From Streptomyces sp. CB02980 (lineage in GTDB: Bacteria > Actinomycetota > Actinomycetes > Streptomycetales > Streptomycetaceae), in NCBI RefSeq assembly GCF_014451325.2, contig NZ_JACSCH020000020.1:107965-171964 (forward strand): DNA of 64,000 nt, given 5' to 3'. Positions 34,367 through 45,563 of this stretch are shown in pieces. The position numbers were made by a program, and so were the translations under genes. The stretch's first letter is position 1. Each line of letters opens with the position of its first letter. The notes under the pieces were generated by a model. That model saw only the letters and a program-made list of their open reading frames with translations. It did no database searches and was not told the origin of the DNA.

Positions 34367-36111
34367 CGGGCCTCCTCGACGGGCCCCGGAACCGGCCCAG
34401 GGACCGTCGTGTCCGGTTCGGGCTGCGGCCTCCGGACCGTCGTGTCCGGTTCGGGCTCAGGCCCCCGGACAGCCAGGTCCGGCGCCGGCTCGGTCAGGGC
34501 GTCCGGGAGGACGACCGTGAACTCCGCGCCCCCGTCGAGCCCGTCGGTCACCCGCGCGGTGCCGCCCCGCCGCTCGGCGAGCCGGCGCACCAGGGCGAGA
34601 CCGAGGCCGCGCTTTCCGTGCGACGGAAGCGCCTTCGTCGACCAGCCCTCGGTGAAGATCAGCTCGCGGCGCTCCTCGGGAACCCCCGGGCCGCTGTCCG
34701 CGACCCGCAGCACGACCGTACGCCCCTCGGTGCGGAACGAGACGTCGATACGGGCGCCCGGGGTGCCCGCGACGGCGTCCAGGGCGTTGTCGACCAGGTT
34801 GCCGACGACGGTGACCAGCTCGCGCGGGTCGACGAGCCGGTCCGGCAGCAGCGAGTCGGGGGCGAGCCGCAGCGAGGCGCCCCGCTCGGCGGCGACGGTC
34901 GCCTTGCCGACCAGGAGCGCCGCGAGGAGCGGGTCGTGGACCTTCTCCGTGACCTGCTCGGCGGTGGCCCGGTGCACGCCGACCACCTCGGTGACGAACT
35001 CGACCGCCTCCTCGTGCATCTCCAGCTCCAGCAGCCCCAGGAGGGTGTGCATCCGGTTGGCGTGCTCGTGGTCCTGGGCACGCAGGGCGTCGATCAGGCC
35101 CCGGGTGGAGTCCAGCTCGCGCCCGAGCCGCTCCAGCTCGGTGCGGTCGCGGAGGGTCGCCACGGCGCCGCCGTCGTCCGTCGGCATCCGGTTGGCGATG
35201 AGCACCCGGTGCCCACGGACGGTGAGCAGGTCCTCGCCCGTCACCCGGCCCGCCAGGACGTCGGCGGTACGGCCCCGGCCCAGGACCTCGTCGAGCGGCC
35301 GGCCCGCCGCCTCGGGGCCGAGGCCCAGGAGCCGCTGCGCCTCGTCGTTCATGAGCCGGACGGAGCCGTTGCGGTCCAGGGCCACGACCCCTTCGCGGAT
35401 GCCGTGCAGCATGGCCTCGCGTTCGGCGAGCAGCGCCGAGATGTCGGAGAAGGCCAGGTCGTGGGTCTGCCGCTGAAGGCGCCGGGAGATCAGGTACGCG
35501 GCCAGGGCGCCGGCCGCGAGTGCCCCGCCCGCGTAGGCGAGGAGGCCCGGGATCGCGGCGAGGAGCCGGTCGCGGACGCTGTCGTACTCGATGCCGACCG
35601 AGACCGCGCCGACGATCCGCCCGTCCGCGTCCCGCAGCGGCGTCTTGCCGCGTGCCGAGCGGCCCAGGGTGCCGCTGTCGATCTCCATCACCTCGCGCCC
35701 GGCGAGGACGTCGGTCGGATCGGTGGAGACGCGCCTGCCGATCGCGGCGGGATCGGTGTGCGACCAGCGCACCCCGCGCGTGTCCATGACGACGACGTAC
35801 TCGGCGCCCGTGGAGGTCCGGATCCGCTCGGCCTCCGTCTGCACGGGCCCCCGCGCCGACGGCCGCGTACCGGTGAGGTCCGCGGCCAGCCGGGGTGACG
35901 CCGTGGTCCCCGCGATGGCCAGGGCGCGCCGCATCGCCTGGTCGTCCAGCTGGGCGCTGAGCGGGGCCAGGAAGAGGCCGGTGGCGAGGACCGTGACACC
36001 GGTCGCGATGGCCAGCTGCATCAGCAGGACCTGCGAGAACACCCGCTGCGGCCAGCCGAACCGCCGACGGCGCGCACGCGGGCGCGGGGGGCTGGTCTGT
36101 GCGGGGCTCAT
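34363..36111 (-). CDS. Sensor histidine kinase, CitA/DcuS type
   Basis: 582 residues. TM1 lies at about residues 30-50; an extracytoplasmic PAS-like sensor follows (IRTSTGAEYVVVMDTRGVRW with HTDPAAIGRR), then TM2 near 190-215, a cytoplasmic PAS (GIREGVVALDRNGSVRLMN), a citrate-family H-box DHEHANRMHTLLGLLELEM, and an ATPase domain with NLVDNALDAV and GKRGLGLALVRRLAERRGG. This family senses carboxylates. The C-terminal tail contains a duplicated PEPDTTV segment. The start at 36111 has only a weak ribosome-binding site. Confidence 0.92.
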   Translation of the reverse strand: MSPAQTSPPRPRARRRRFGWPQRVFSQVLLMQLAIATGVTVLATGLFLAPLSAQLDDQAMRRALAIAGTTASPRLAADLTGTRPSARGPVQTEAERIRTSTGAEYVVVMDTRGVRWSHTDPAAIGRRVSTDPTDVLAGREVMEIDSGTLGRSARGKTPLRDADGRIVGAVSVGIEYDSVRDRLLAAIPGLLAYAGGALAAGALAAYLISRRLQRQTHDLAFSDISALLAEREAMLHGIREGVVALDRNGSVRLMNDEAQRLLGLGPEAAGRPLDEVLGRGRTADVLAGRVTGEDLLTVRGHRVLIANRMPTDDGGAVATLRDRTELERLGRELDSTRGLIDALRAQDHEHANRMHTLLGLLELEMHEEAVEFVTEVVGVHRATAEQVTEKVHDPLLAALLVGKATVAAERGASLRLAPDSLLPDRLVDPRELVTVVGNLVDNALDAVAGTPGARIDVSFRTEGRTVVLRVADSGPGVPEERRELIFTEGWSTKALPSHGKRGLGLALVRRLAERRGGTARVTDGLDGGAEFTVVLPDALTEPAPDLAVRGPEPEPDTTVRRPQPEPDTTVPGPVPGPVEEAR

Positions 36112-36191
36112 GCCGGAAACGGTAAGCGGCCACGCCCCGGGACCGGAAATGGCGTCGGCGCGGGTGTCCGTGCGGAAACCTATTCTGGGGA

Positions 36192-36207
36192 TCCCACAGC
36201 CGTGGGA
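36192..36207 (+). promoter_or_regulatory. Palindrome upstream of the G3E GTPase gene
   Basis: TCCCAC-AGCC-GTGGGA is a perfect 6+4+6 palindrome, 25 bases before the start codon and just downstream of a possible TATTCT box at 36181-36186. It is a plausible operator, or a short hairpin in the leader. Confidence 0.45.
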
Positions 36208-36232
36208 CCCGAAGGAACCGGAGGCACGTCCC

Positions 36233-37297
36233 TTGACCACGCAGCAGATCCCCGTCGTCGTCCTGGCCGGGTTTCTCGGCGCGGGGAAGACCACGCTCCT
36301 CAACCATCTGCTGCGCAGCTCACGGGGGACCCGTATCGGCGTCATGGTCAACGACTTCGGCGACATCGGCATCGACGCGATGAGGATCGCCGGGCAGGTC
36401 GGCTCCACCGTCTCCCTCGGCAACGGCTGCCTGTGCTGTGCCGTCGACGCGAGCGAGCTCGACGAGTACCTGGAGGTCCTCACCCGCCCCGAGTCGCGGC
36501 TCGATGTGATCGTGATCGAGGCGAGCGGCCTCGCCGAGCCGCAGGAACTGGTCCGGATGGTCCTCGCCAGCGAGAACGAGCGGATCGTGTACGGCGGGCT
36601 CGTCCAGGTCGTCGACGCGGCCGAGTTCTCCGCGACCCGGGAGCGGCACCCCGAGACCGACCGGCACCTGCCGATCGCCGACCTCGTGGTCGTGAACAAG
36701 ACCGACCGGGTCTCCGGGGCCGAGCTGCTCGCCGTCCACGAGACGGTGGGGGGTCTTGCCGGGAAGGCCGTGGTCGTCGACGCCACCCACGGGCGGATCG
36801 ACCCGGAGCTGCTCTTCGACCGGGTGGTTCCCGAGGGGGAGATCGAGGGGCAGATGTCGATCGAGGACATCCTGTACGGGGAGGGCGACGGTGACGGTGA
36901 CCCGCGGGCCCACACCCACGCGTCGTACGAGACCGTCTCCCTGACCGCTGCCACTCCGCTCCACCCGCGCCGGCTGATGGCCTTCCTCGACGCGCGGCCC
37001 GAGGGTCTCTACCGGATCAAGGGCTTCGTCGACTTCGGCGCCGCCGATCCGGACAACCGCTACGCCGTGCACGCGGTCGGCCGGTTCCTGCGCTTCTACC
37101 CGGAGCGGTGGCCCGAGGGCGAGGAGCGGCTCACCCGGCTCGTCCTGATCGGGTCCGGCGTCGACGCGGCCGGTCTGGGCAAGGAGCTGGCGGAGTGCGA
37201 GCAGAACGGCCCGCAGGACACCCCCGACGACACGAGCATGTGGGGTGTCCTGCGGTACGTGCAGCGCACGGAGGACGAGCCGGAGGCGGCGTCCTAG
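36233..37297 (+). CDS. CobW/G3E-family GTP-binding metallochaperone
   Basis: 354 residues. P-loop GFLGAGKTT at residues 13-21, the metal-binding CxCC motif at Cys66-Cys69 (GNGCLCCAV), the Walker B/E region IVIEASGLAEPQ, the base-recognition NKTD, and a CobW_C domain. Such GTPases deliver zinc or another metal to client proteins. The linker carries GEGDGDGDPRAHTHA, a short acidic/His segment suited to metal binding. The TTG start at 36233 is supported by GGAGG 8 bases upstream. No recognisable Zur box is seen. Confidence 0.9.
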   Translation: MTTQQIPVVVLAGFLGAGKTTLLNHLLRSSRGTRIGVMVNDFGDIGIDAMRIAGQVGSTVSLGNGCLCCAVDASELDEYLEVLTRPESRLDVIVIEASGLAEPQELVRMVLASENERIVYGGLVQVVDAAEFSATRERHPETDRHLPIADLVVVNKTDRVSGAELLAVHETVGGLAGKAVVVDATHGRIDPELLFDRVVPEGEIEGQMSIEDILYGEGDGDGDPRAHTHASYETVSLTAATPLHPRRLMAFLDARPEGLYRIKGFVDFGAADPDNRYAVHAVGRFLRFYPERWPEGEERLTRLVLIGSGVDAAGLGKELAECEQNGPQDTPDDTSMWGVLRYVQRTEDEPEAAS

Positions 37298-37301
37298 GGC
37301 G

Positions 37302-37337
37302 CCCCGGAGGCGTCCTGGGACCAGGACGCCTCCGGGG
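37302..37337. terminator. Strong terminator after the G3E GTPase gene
   Basis: A perfect 17-bp inverted repeat, CCCCGGAGGCGTCCTGG (37302-37318) with CCAGGACGCCTCCGGGG (37321-37337), starting 4 bases after the stop codon and also downstream of the convergent parC. Confidence 0.85.
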
Positions 37338-37395
37338 TCTCTGCCAGCGCCCGGCGGGCGGATCAGGGCCGGGGCCGCGGCTATCCGGCCCTGAT

Positions 37396-37444
37396 CCGCC
37401 GGACAGGCCCTAGACCGCCGGACGCCTAGACCGCCGGACAGGCC

Positions 37445-37457
<13 letters not shown>
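37396..37457. repeat. Tandem copies of the parC 3' end, including the stop codon
   Basis: CCGCCGGACAGGCCCTAGA at 37396-37414 and again at 37431-37449, with a shortened 16-base form between them and a partial copy after. The real parC stop (minus strand) is at 37445-37447. Confidence 0.75.
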
Positions 37458-39904
<2,447 letters not shown>

Positions 39905-40085
39905 CGCGGCTGCGGCTCCTTCACCAACAAGGTTGATCTGACGCGGACCATTGTGGACTGTGCCACCGACAACACCGACCGCGACCCGGAAGAGGGACAT
40001 CTCCGGGGGACGGGAACTTCGCCAGGTGTCGGCGCGCTTGCATACAGTGGCAGGACTTTTTCACATCGCGATCGAAGGGACGTAC

Positions 40086-41444
40086 ATGCCCATGGGTCAC
40101 ACGGCCACGGCCGAGGCCGGCTCCGGCGGCCTGACAGCGACCGAGCACCGGTTGGCGAACGGCCTGCGTGTGGTGCTCTCGGAGGACCACCTGACCCCGG
40201 TCGCCGCGGTCTGCCTCTGGTACGACGTCGGCTCGCGGCACGAGGTCCCGGGCCGCACGGGCCTCGCCCACCTCTTCGAGCACCTGATGTTCCAGGGCTC
40301 GAAGCAGGTCCACGGGAACGGGCACTTCGAGCTCGTGCAGGGCGCCGGCGGCTCGCTCAACGGCACGACGAGCTTCGAGCGCACCAACTACTTCGAGACC
40401 ATGCCCACGCACCAGCTGGAGCTCGCGCTCTGGCTGGAGGCCGACCGCATGGGCTCGCTGCTCGCCGCCCTGGACGACGAGTCCATGGAGAACCAGCGGG
40501 ACGTCGTCAAGAACGAGCGCCGCCAGCGCTACGACAACGTGCCGTACGGCACGGCCTTCGAGAAGCTGACCGCCCTGGCCTACCCGGAGGGGCACCCGTA
40601 CCACCACACGCCGATCGGGTCGATGGCCGACCTGGACGCGGCCACCCTGGAGGACGCGCGGAACTTCTTCCGCACGTACTACGCCCCGAACAACGCCGTG
40701 CTCTCGGTCGTCGGCGACATCGACCCGGAGCAGACCCTCGCCTGGGTCGAGAAGTACTTCGGCTCCATCCCCGGCCACGACGGCAAGCCCGCACCGCGTT
40801 CCGGCGAGCTGCCCGAGGTCATCGGCGAGCAGCTGCGCGAGGTCGTCGAGGAGGAGGTCCCGGCCCGCGCGCTGATGGCCGCCTACCGGCTGCCGCACGA
40901 CGGCACGCGCGCGTGCGACGCCGCCGACCTGGCCCTGACGGTCCTCGGCGGAGGCGAGTCCTCCCGGCTGCACAACCGCCTGGTCCGCCGCGACCGCACG
41001 GCCGTCGCCGCCGGCTTCGGCATGCTGCGGCTCGCCGGCGCGCCCTCGCTCGGCTGGCTGGACGTCAAGACCTCCGGCGGTGTCGAGGTCCCGCAGATCG
41101 AGGCGGCCGTCGACGAGGAGCTCGCCCGGTTCGCCGCCGACGGCCCCACGCCCGAGGAGATGGAGCGCGCGCAGGCCCAGTTGGAGCGCGAGTGGCTCGA
41201 CCGGCTCGGCACCGTCGCGGGCCGCGCCGACGAACTGTGCCGGTTCGCCGTGCTGTTCGGCGACCCGCAGCTCGCGCTGACCGCCGTGGACCGCGTCCTG
41301 GCGATCACCGCCGACGAGGTGCAGGCCGTCGCCGCGGCCACGCTGCGCCCCGACAACCGCGCGGTGCTGGTCTACGAGCCCCTGGCGACCGAACAGGGCG
41401 AGAACGCCGACGGCGACGACGAGGAAGAGGGAGCGGGCCAGTGA
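40086..41444 (+). CDS. M16 zinc metallopeptidase, catalytic subunit
   Basis: 452 residues of the insulinase/processing-protease family. The inverted zinc motif is intact: His62, Glu65 and His66 in HLFEH, with the third ligand Glu in KNERRQRYD about 76 residues on. The preferred ATG at 40086 has GAAGGGA 5 bases upstream. It overlaps the next M16 gene by 4 bases (GTGA), so the two form a heterodimer-type pair. It has no signal peptide and is probably cytoplasmic. Confidence 0.94.
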   Translation: MPMGHTATAEAGSGGLTATEHRLANGLRVVLSEDHLTPVAAVCLWYDVGSRHEVPGRTGLAHLFEHLMFQGSKQVHGNGHFELVQGAGGSLNGTTSFERTNYFETMPTHQLELALWLEADRMGSLLAALDDESMENQRDVVKNERRQRYDNVPYGTAFEKLTALAYPEGHPYHHTPIGSMADLDAATLEDARNFFRTYYAPNNAVLSVVGDIDPEQTLAWVEKYFGSIPGHDGKPAPRSGELPEVIGEQLREVVEEEVPARALMAAYRLPHDGTRACDAADLALTVLGGGESSRLHNRLVRRDRTAVAAGFGMLRLAGAPSLGWLDVKTSGGVEVPQIEAAVDEELARFAADGPTPEEMERAQAQLEREWLDRLGTVAGRADELCRFAVLFGDPQLALTAVDRVLAITADEVQAVAAATLRPDNRAVLVYEPLATEQGENADGDDEEEGAGQ

Positions 41445-42838
41445 CCGACGCCGCCGCATCTTTGACGAGCATGGACTTCCACCCGCAGCCGACGCCCGGC
41501 GTCGCCCGGCCCTGGGCCTTCCCGGCCCCGGACCGTGGCGCCCTGGACAACGGCCTGACGGTGCTCACCAGCCACCGCCCCGGCCAGCAGGTCGTGGCGG
41601 TGGAGATCTTCCTGCCGGCCCCGCTGGACGCCGAGCCCGCCGGTCTCGACGGCGTCGCCACCATCATGGCCCGCGCGCTCTTCGAGGGCACGGACCAGCA
41701 GAGCGCCGAGGAGTTCGCGGCCGAGCTGGAGCGCTGCGGCGCCACGCTCGACGCGCACGCCGACCACCCGGGCGTACGGGTCTCCCTGGAGGTTCCCGTC
41801 TCCCGGCTGCCCAAGGCGCTCGGTCTCGTCTCCGAGGCCCTGATCGCGCCGGCGTTCCTCGAGACCGAGGTCGAGCGCCTGGTGCGCAACCGCCTCGACG
41901 AGATCCCGCACGAGACGGCCAATCCGTCCCGCCGCGCCGCCAAGCAGCTCTCCAAGGAGCTCTTCCCGGCCGAGGCCCGGATGTCCCGGCCGCGCCAGGG
42001 CACCGAGGAGACCGTCGAGGCGATCGACGCCGCCGCGGTCCGCGCCTTCTACGAGGCGTACGTCCGGCCGGCCACGGCCACCGCCGTGGTCGTCGGCGAC
42101 CTCACCGGTGTCGACCTGGACAAGGTCCTCGCCGAGACCCTGGGCGCCTGGACCGGCGAGCCGGCCGAGCCGCTCCCGATGCCGCCGATCACCGCCGACG
42201 ACACCGGACGGGTCGTCATCGTGGACCGTCCCGGCGCCGTCCAGACCCAGTTGCTGATCGGCCGGGTCGGACCCGACCGCCACGACAGCGTCTGGCCGGC
42301 CCAGGTCCTGGGCACGTACTGCCTCGGTGGCACCCTGACCTCGCGGCTCGACCGGGTCCTGCGCGAGGAGAAGGGCTACACGTACGGCGTGCGCGCCTTC
42401 GGGCAGGTGCTCCGCTCGGACGGCCGGGGGAACGGCGCCTCGATGCTCGCCATCAGCGGTTCCATCGACACGCCCAACACCGGTCCGGCTCTTGACGACC
42501 TGTGGAAGGTGCTGCGGACGCTGGCCGCGGAGGGTCTCACCGACGCCGAGCGGGAGACGGCCGTGCAGAACCTGGTGGGGGTCGCGCCGCTCAAGTACGA
42601 GACCGCCGCCTCCGTCGCGGGGACGCTCTCCGACCAGGTCGAGCAGCACCTCCCGGACGACTACCAGGCCCAGTTGTACGCCCGGCTGGCCGAGACCGGC
42701 ACGGTCGAGGCGACCGCGGCCGTGGTCAGCGCCTTCCCCGTGGACCGGCTCGTCACCGTGCTCGTCGGCGACGCGGCGCAGATCGCGGAGCCGGTGCGCG
42801 CGCTCGGGATCGGTGAAGTGACCGTCGTGACCGGCTGA
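41441..42838 (+). CDS. M16 peptidase-like protein, non-catalytic subunit
   Basis: 465 residues with the M16 fold, but the zinc motif position reads IMARALFEGT, without the HxxEH ligands, so it is inactive as a protease. The C-terminal arginine/tyrosine motif used for substrate positioning is present (EEKGYTYGVRAFG). The GTG start overlaps the stop of the catalytic subunit gene. The pair resembles the alpha/beta subunits of processing peptidase. Confidence 0.92.
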   Translation: MTDAAASLTSMDFHPQPTPGVARPWAFPAPDRGALDNGLTVLTSHRPGQQVVAVEIFLPAPLDAEPAGLDGVATIMARALFEGTDQQSAEEFAAELERCGATLDAHADHPGVRVSLEVPVSRLPKALGLVSEALIAPAFLETEVERLVRNRLDEIPHETANPSRRAAKQLSKELFPAEARMSRPRQGTEETVEAIDAAAVRAFYEAYVRPATATAVVVGDLTGVDLDKVLAETLGAWTGEPAEPLPMPPITADDTGRVVIVDRPGAVQTQLLIGRVGPDRHDSVWPAQVLGTYCLGGTLTSRLDRVLREEKGYTYGVRAFGQVLRSDGRGNGASMLAISGSIDTPNTGPALDDLWKVLRTLAAEGLTDAERETAVQNLVGVAPLKYETAASVAGTLSDQVEQHLPDDYQAQLYARLAETGTVEATAAVVSAFPVDRLVTVLVGDAAQIAEPVRALGIGEVTVVTG

Positions 42839-42860
42839 TTCACGCCGCCGACACGGCAAT

Positions 42861-42896
42861 GGAGGGCCCCGACGGCATAGTTCGTCGGGGTCCTCC
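42861..42896 (+). terminator. Terminator of the M16 operon
   Basis: GGAGGGCCCCGACG (42861-42874) pairs with CGTCGGGGTCCTCC (42883-42896) with one G/T pair, followed by CCTTTG. Confidence 0.85.
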
Positions 42897-43046
42897 CCTT
42901 TGTCCGTATTGAGGTCAAGGGTGGCCGTATGCCCTGTGGCATGTCTTACAAAATGCGTGTCCGGTTGGTGATTGAAAGACGATCCGCATAGCGTCGGTGC
43001 GTCTGTTCGTCAGTTGCACGTGCCGCACCCGCGGCATCGGACAGAC

Positions 43047-43204
43047 ATCGCCGAGTCCCCGTCAGGCGCGAGCCTGGGGAGCCGGGGACCCACACGTAGT
43101 CCCTGGGGTGAATCGGGCGCCTTCGTCTCGTACGGAGGGGCTCGTAGGAGACCTTCCTGCTCCGAACCCGTCAGCTAACCCGGTAGGCGAGAGGGAAGGA
43201 AAGG
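43047..43204 (+). ncRNA. c-di-AMP riboswitch (ydaO/yuaA class)
   Basis: The leader of the M23 peptidase gene carries the conserved blocks of this riboswitch: CGCCGAGTCCCCGTC, GAGCCGGGGACCC, TGGGGTGAATCGGGC, GTAGGAGACCTTCCTGC, CCCGTCAGCTAACCC and GGCGAGAGGGAAGGAAAGG. It ends about 12 bases before the ATG. In streptomycetes this class controls secreted cell-wall hydrolases and turns expression off when c-di-AMP is high. Boundaries are approximate. Confidence 0.9.
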
Positions 43205-43216
43205 ATCAGCCCCTAC

Positions 43217-43987
43217 ATGGCGTTCACCCGTGCCACCGGGAAGCATCGTGCTCCGAGCCGGATGGCGCGCCGCGGCGTGGGCCTCGCCGGCGCGGCGACG
43301 CTCGCCACCACCGGCGTCATCGGAACCCTCGCTTCCCCGGCGCTCGCCGCCGACACGGACAACCGCTCGCTCGAGGACACCGGTCTCATCAAGGTGATCA
43401 CCGAGGACTCCCTCGCCGAGCGGATCGATGCCCAGGCCGCCGCCCAGGAGCAGGAGGCCTTCGAGGTCGCCGCCAAGGCGAAGGCCAAGGCCGAGGCGAA
43501 GCGCAAGGCCGAGGCCCGCGCCAAGGAGATCCGCGAGGCCGAGCAGCGCGCGGCCCGTGAGGCCGAGCGCCGGCGCCTGGCCTCCTTCCAGCTGCCCGTC
43601 GAGGGCACGTACGTGTCCACCGGCTACAAGACCGGCGGCTCGCTCTGGTCCTCCGGCAGCCACTCCGGCATCGACTTCCACGCCGCCTACGGCAGCAACG
43701 TCGTCTCTGTCGGCTCGGGCACCGTCGTCGAGGCCGGCTGGGGTGGCGCGTACGGCAACAACATCGTCATCCGCATGAACGACGGCACGTACACCCAGTA
43801 CGGTCACCTCGCCTCCATCGAGGTCTACGTCGGTCAGAGCGTCGAGCCGGGTGAGCGGATCGGCGTCTCGGGCTCGACCGGGAACTCGACCGGCCCGCAC
43901 CTCCACTTCGAGGCGCGGACGACGTCCGAGTACGGCTCCGACATCAACCCGATCTCGTACCTGCGCGCCCGCGGCGTCAACGTCTGA
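43217..43987 (+). CDS. Secreted M23 (LytM-type) peptidoglycan endopeptidase
   Basis: 256 residues. A signal peptide runs to about residue 45 (basic start, hydrophobic core, SPALAAD). It is followed by an Ala/Lys/Glu-rich coiled coil (about residues 70-125) and the M23 domain with zinc ligands in SHSGIDFHA and the HxH motif in GPHLHFEA; GYKTGG and YGHLASI are the usual flanking motifs. It cleaves peptide cross-links in the wall. Expression is inferred to be controlled by the upstream c-di-AMP riboswitch, linking wall remodelling to c-di-AMP. Confidence 0.95.
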   Translation: MAFTRATGKHRAPSRMARRGVGLAGAATLATTGVIGTLASPALAADTDNRSLEDTGLIKVITEDSLAERIDAQAAAQEQEAFEVAAKAKAKAEAKRKAEARAKEIREAEQRAAREAERRRLASFQLPVEGTYVSTGYKTGGSLWSSGSHSGIDFHAAYGSNVVSVGSGTVVEAGWGGAYGNNIVIRMNDGTYTQYGHLASIEVYVGQSVEPGERIGVSGSTGNSTGPHLHFEARTTSEYGSDINPISYLRARGVNV

Positions 43988-44048
43988 TCCAGGACGGATC
44001 CAGGACGCCCTCGCGCGGGGCCGGCGGTTCGTCGCCCCCTCGCATCGC

Positions 44049-44081
44049 AAAAGCCCCGGCTCGTACAGAGCCGGGGCTTTT
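44049..44081 (+). terminator. Terminator of the M23 peptidase gene
   Basis: A perfect 14-bp stem, AAAAGCCCCGGCTC (44049-44062) with GAGCCGGGGCTTTT (44068-44081), ending in a T run. Confidence 0.92.
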
Positions 44082-44211
44082 CGTCGGTCGCGGCACATCG
44101 ATATTCCGCCGGGGCATCGGAAATTCCGGCGCGCTGCAATAGAGTCGCAGATCGGGCGCAGAACAGGCGCCGTCGGAATTGACTCGCGCAGACCAAAGGC
44201 GGAGGTCGGAC

Positions 44212-44895
44212 ATGCGCATTCCCGCGCACTCGGTATGCACGGCGATCCGGGACGACATCGTCTCCGGCGTCTTCGAGCGGGGCAGCCGGCTGACCGAGGA
44301 GCAACTGGCCCGCCGGTACGGGGTCTCCCGCGTCCCGGTCCGCGAGGCCCTGCGCACCCTGGAGTCCGAGGGCTTCGTCGTCTCCCGCCGCCACGCCGGG
44401 GCGCATGTCGCCGAGCCCACCGACCAGGAGGCCGCCGATCTGCTCGACATGCGGGCGCTGCTCGAACCGCTGGGGGCGGCCCGCGCCGCCCAGCGGCGCA
44501 CGGAGGCCCATCTCAAGGTGCTGCGCGGTCTGGTCAGGCTGGGGCAGGAGCGGGCCAGGCGCGGGCAGGGCGAGGATCTGCGCTCACTCGGCGGCTGGTT
44601 CCACGAGACCCTCGCGCAGGCCTCCGGGAGTCCGGCCCTGACGGCGCTGCTGACCCAGCTGCGGCACAAGATCGCCTGGATGTACGCGGTCGAGCAGCCC
44701 GAGCGGCCGGTGGACGCCTGGGCCGAGCACGGCGCGATCGTCGACGCCGTGGCCCGCGGTGACGCCGAGCGGGCGCGGACGCTGACCGCGCTGCACGCGG
44801 AGCGCGCGCAGTCGCTGCACCGCCTCAAGAGGCCGGACCGCGGCCGTGTGAGGGTTTCGCAACACGCAGTCAACACGGCGAGTTCCCGGAATTAA
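44212..44895 (+). CDS. GntR-family (FCD-type) transcriptional regulator
   Basis: 227 residues. An N-terminal winged helix (AIRDDIVSGVFERGSRLTEE, RRYGVSRVPVREALRTLE) is followed by an FCD-like all-helical ligand domain. The ATG at 44212 has GGAGG 6 bases before it; an in-frame ATG at 44179 is less likely. It is convergent with ptsH, so a link to sugar-phosphotransferase control is conceivable but unproven. Confidence 0.92.
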   Translation: MRIPAHSVCTAIRDDIVSGVFERGSRLTEEQLARRYGVSRVPVREALRTLESEGFVVSRRHAGAHVAEPTDQEAADLLDMRALLEPLGAARAAQRRTEAHLKVLRGLVRLGQERARRGQGEDLRSLGGWFHETLAQASGSPALTALLTQLRHKIAWMYAVEQPERPVDAWAEHGAIVDAVARGDAERARTLTALHAERAQSLHRLKRPDRGRVRVSQHAVNTASSRN

Positions 44896-44972
44896 CGCAC
44901 GCATCGTATACATGGAATAGGAATTCGGCGCCGCTGCTCCGTGCTGCCCTGAAAGAGGGCCAGTGGAAAAGC

Positions 44973-45014
44973 GAAAGGCCGCCACCGCCGGAATTCCGGC
45001 GGTCACGGCCTTTC
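44973..45014. terminator. Bidirectional terminator between gntR and ptsH
   Basis: A 42-base palindrome, GAAAGGCCG and ACCGCCGGAATTCCGGCGGT core and CGGCCTTTC, with one 2-base mismatch, between the convergent genes. Confidence 0.85.
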
Positions 45015-45038
45015 GTCGTGCAGAGGGGTCGACCCGGA

Positions 45039-45320
45039 TCAGACGGTCTCGGGAAGCTCATCCAGACCCTCGGCGACCAGCTTCGCCAGACGGTCCAGAG
45101 CGGCCTCGGCGCCGTCGGCCTCCGAGGCGAGGACGATCTCCTCGCCGCCCTGCGCGCCCAGGCCGAGCACCGCGAGCATGGAGGCGGCGTTCACCGGGGT
45201 GCCGTCGGACTTGGCGATCGTCACCGGAACGCCGGAAGCCGTGGCGGCACGGACGAAGATGGACGCGGGGCGGGCGTGCAGGCCCTCGGCCCAGCCGACG
45301 TTGACGCGGCGCTCAGCCAT
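45039..45320 (-). CDS. ptsH: HPr, phosphocarrier protein of the PTS
   Basis: 93 residues. His15 in GLHARPAS is the phospho-acceptor from enzyme I, and its position in the chain confirms the ATG at 45320 over the upstream ATG at 45335. The equivalent of the regulatory Ser46 is Ser47 (VNAASMLAV). AGGG precedes the start by 8 bases. HPr passes phosphate to sugar-specific EII complexes and in Streptomyces also affects development. Confidence 0.96.
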   Translation of the reverse strand: MAERRVNVGWAEGLHARPASIFVRAATASGVPVTIAKSDGTPVNAASMLAVLGLGAQGGEEIVLASEADGAEAALDRLAKLVAEGLDELPETV

Positions 45321-45482
45321 GGTGTTGCCCTTCAAGTCTCAAGCGGGTTGTCTAGACCAGTCTCTCACGGGATGCTGCGTGCTCGTGCCGACCTTCGGCC
45401 CGGATCGGACCGCCGTTCGGCCCTCCCCCGCCGTGCGCGGCGTGCTCCCTACCTTGCACGGCGGACCCCCGCCGCGCGAGCG

Positions 45483-45551
45483 GTGCCACCGCCGTGTCGC
45501 GGCCGGTTTCGTCGCCGTGTCGCGACCCGTGCCACCGCCGTGTCGCGGCCG
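45483..45551. repeat. Direct repeat upstream of the protein acetyltransferase gene
   Basis: A 23-base sequence beginning GTGCCACCGCCGTGTCGCGG occurs at 45483-45505 and 45529-45551, with a partial copy (GTCGCCGTGTCGCG) between. The second copy ends at the -10 box of the next gene. Confidence 0.75.
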
Positions 45552-45563
45552 TAGGCTGACCCC

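Noticed and set aside
36181..36233. Zur operator before the G3E GTPase
   Set aside because: The palindrome TCCCAC-AGCC-GTGGGA does not resemble the A/T-rich Zur consensus.
45483..45551. Small coding repeat or RNA gene upstream of the acetyltransferase
   Set aside because: The duplicated 23-mer has no supported reading frame or stable isolated fold; it is recorded only as a repeat.
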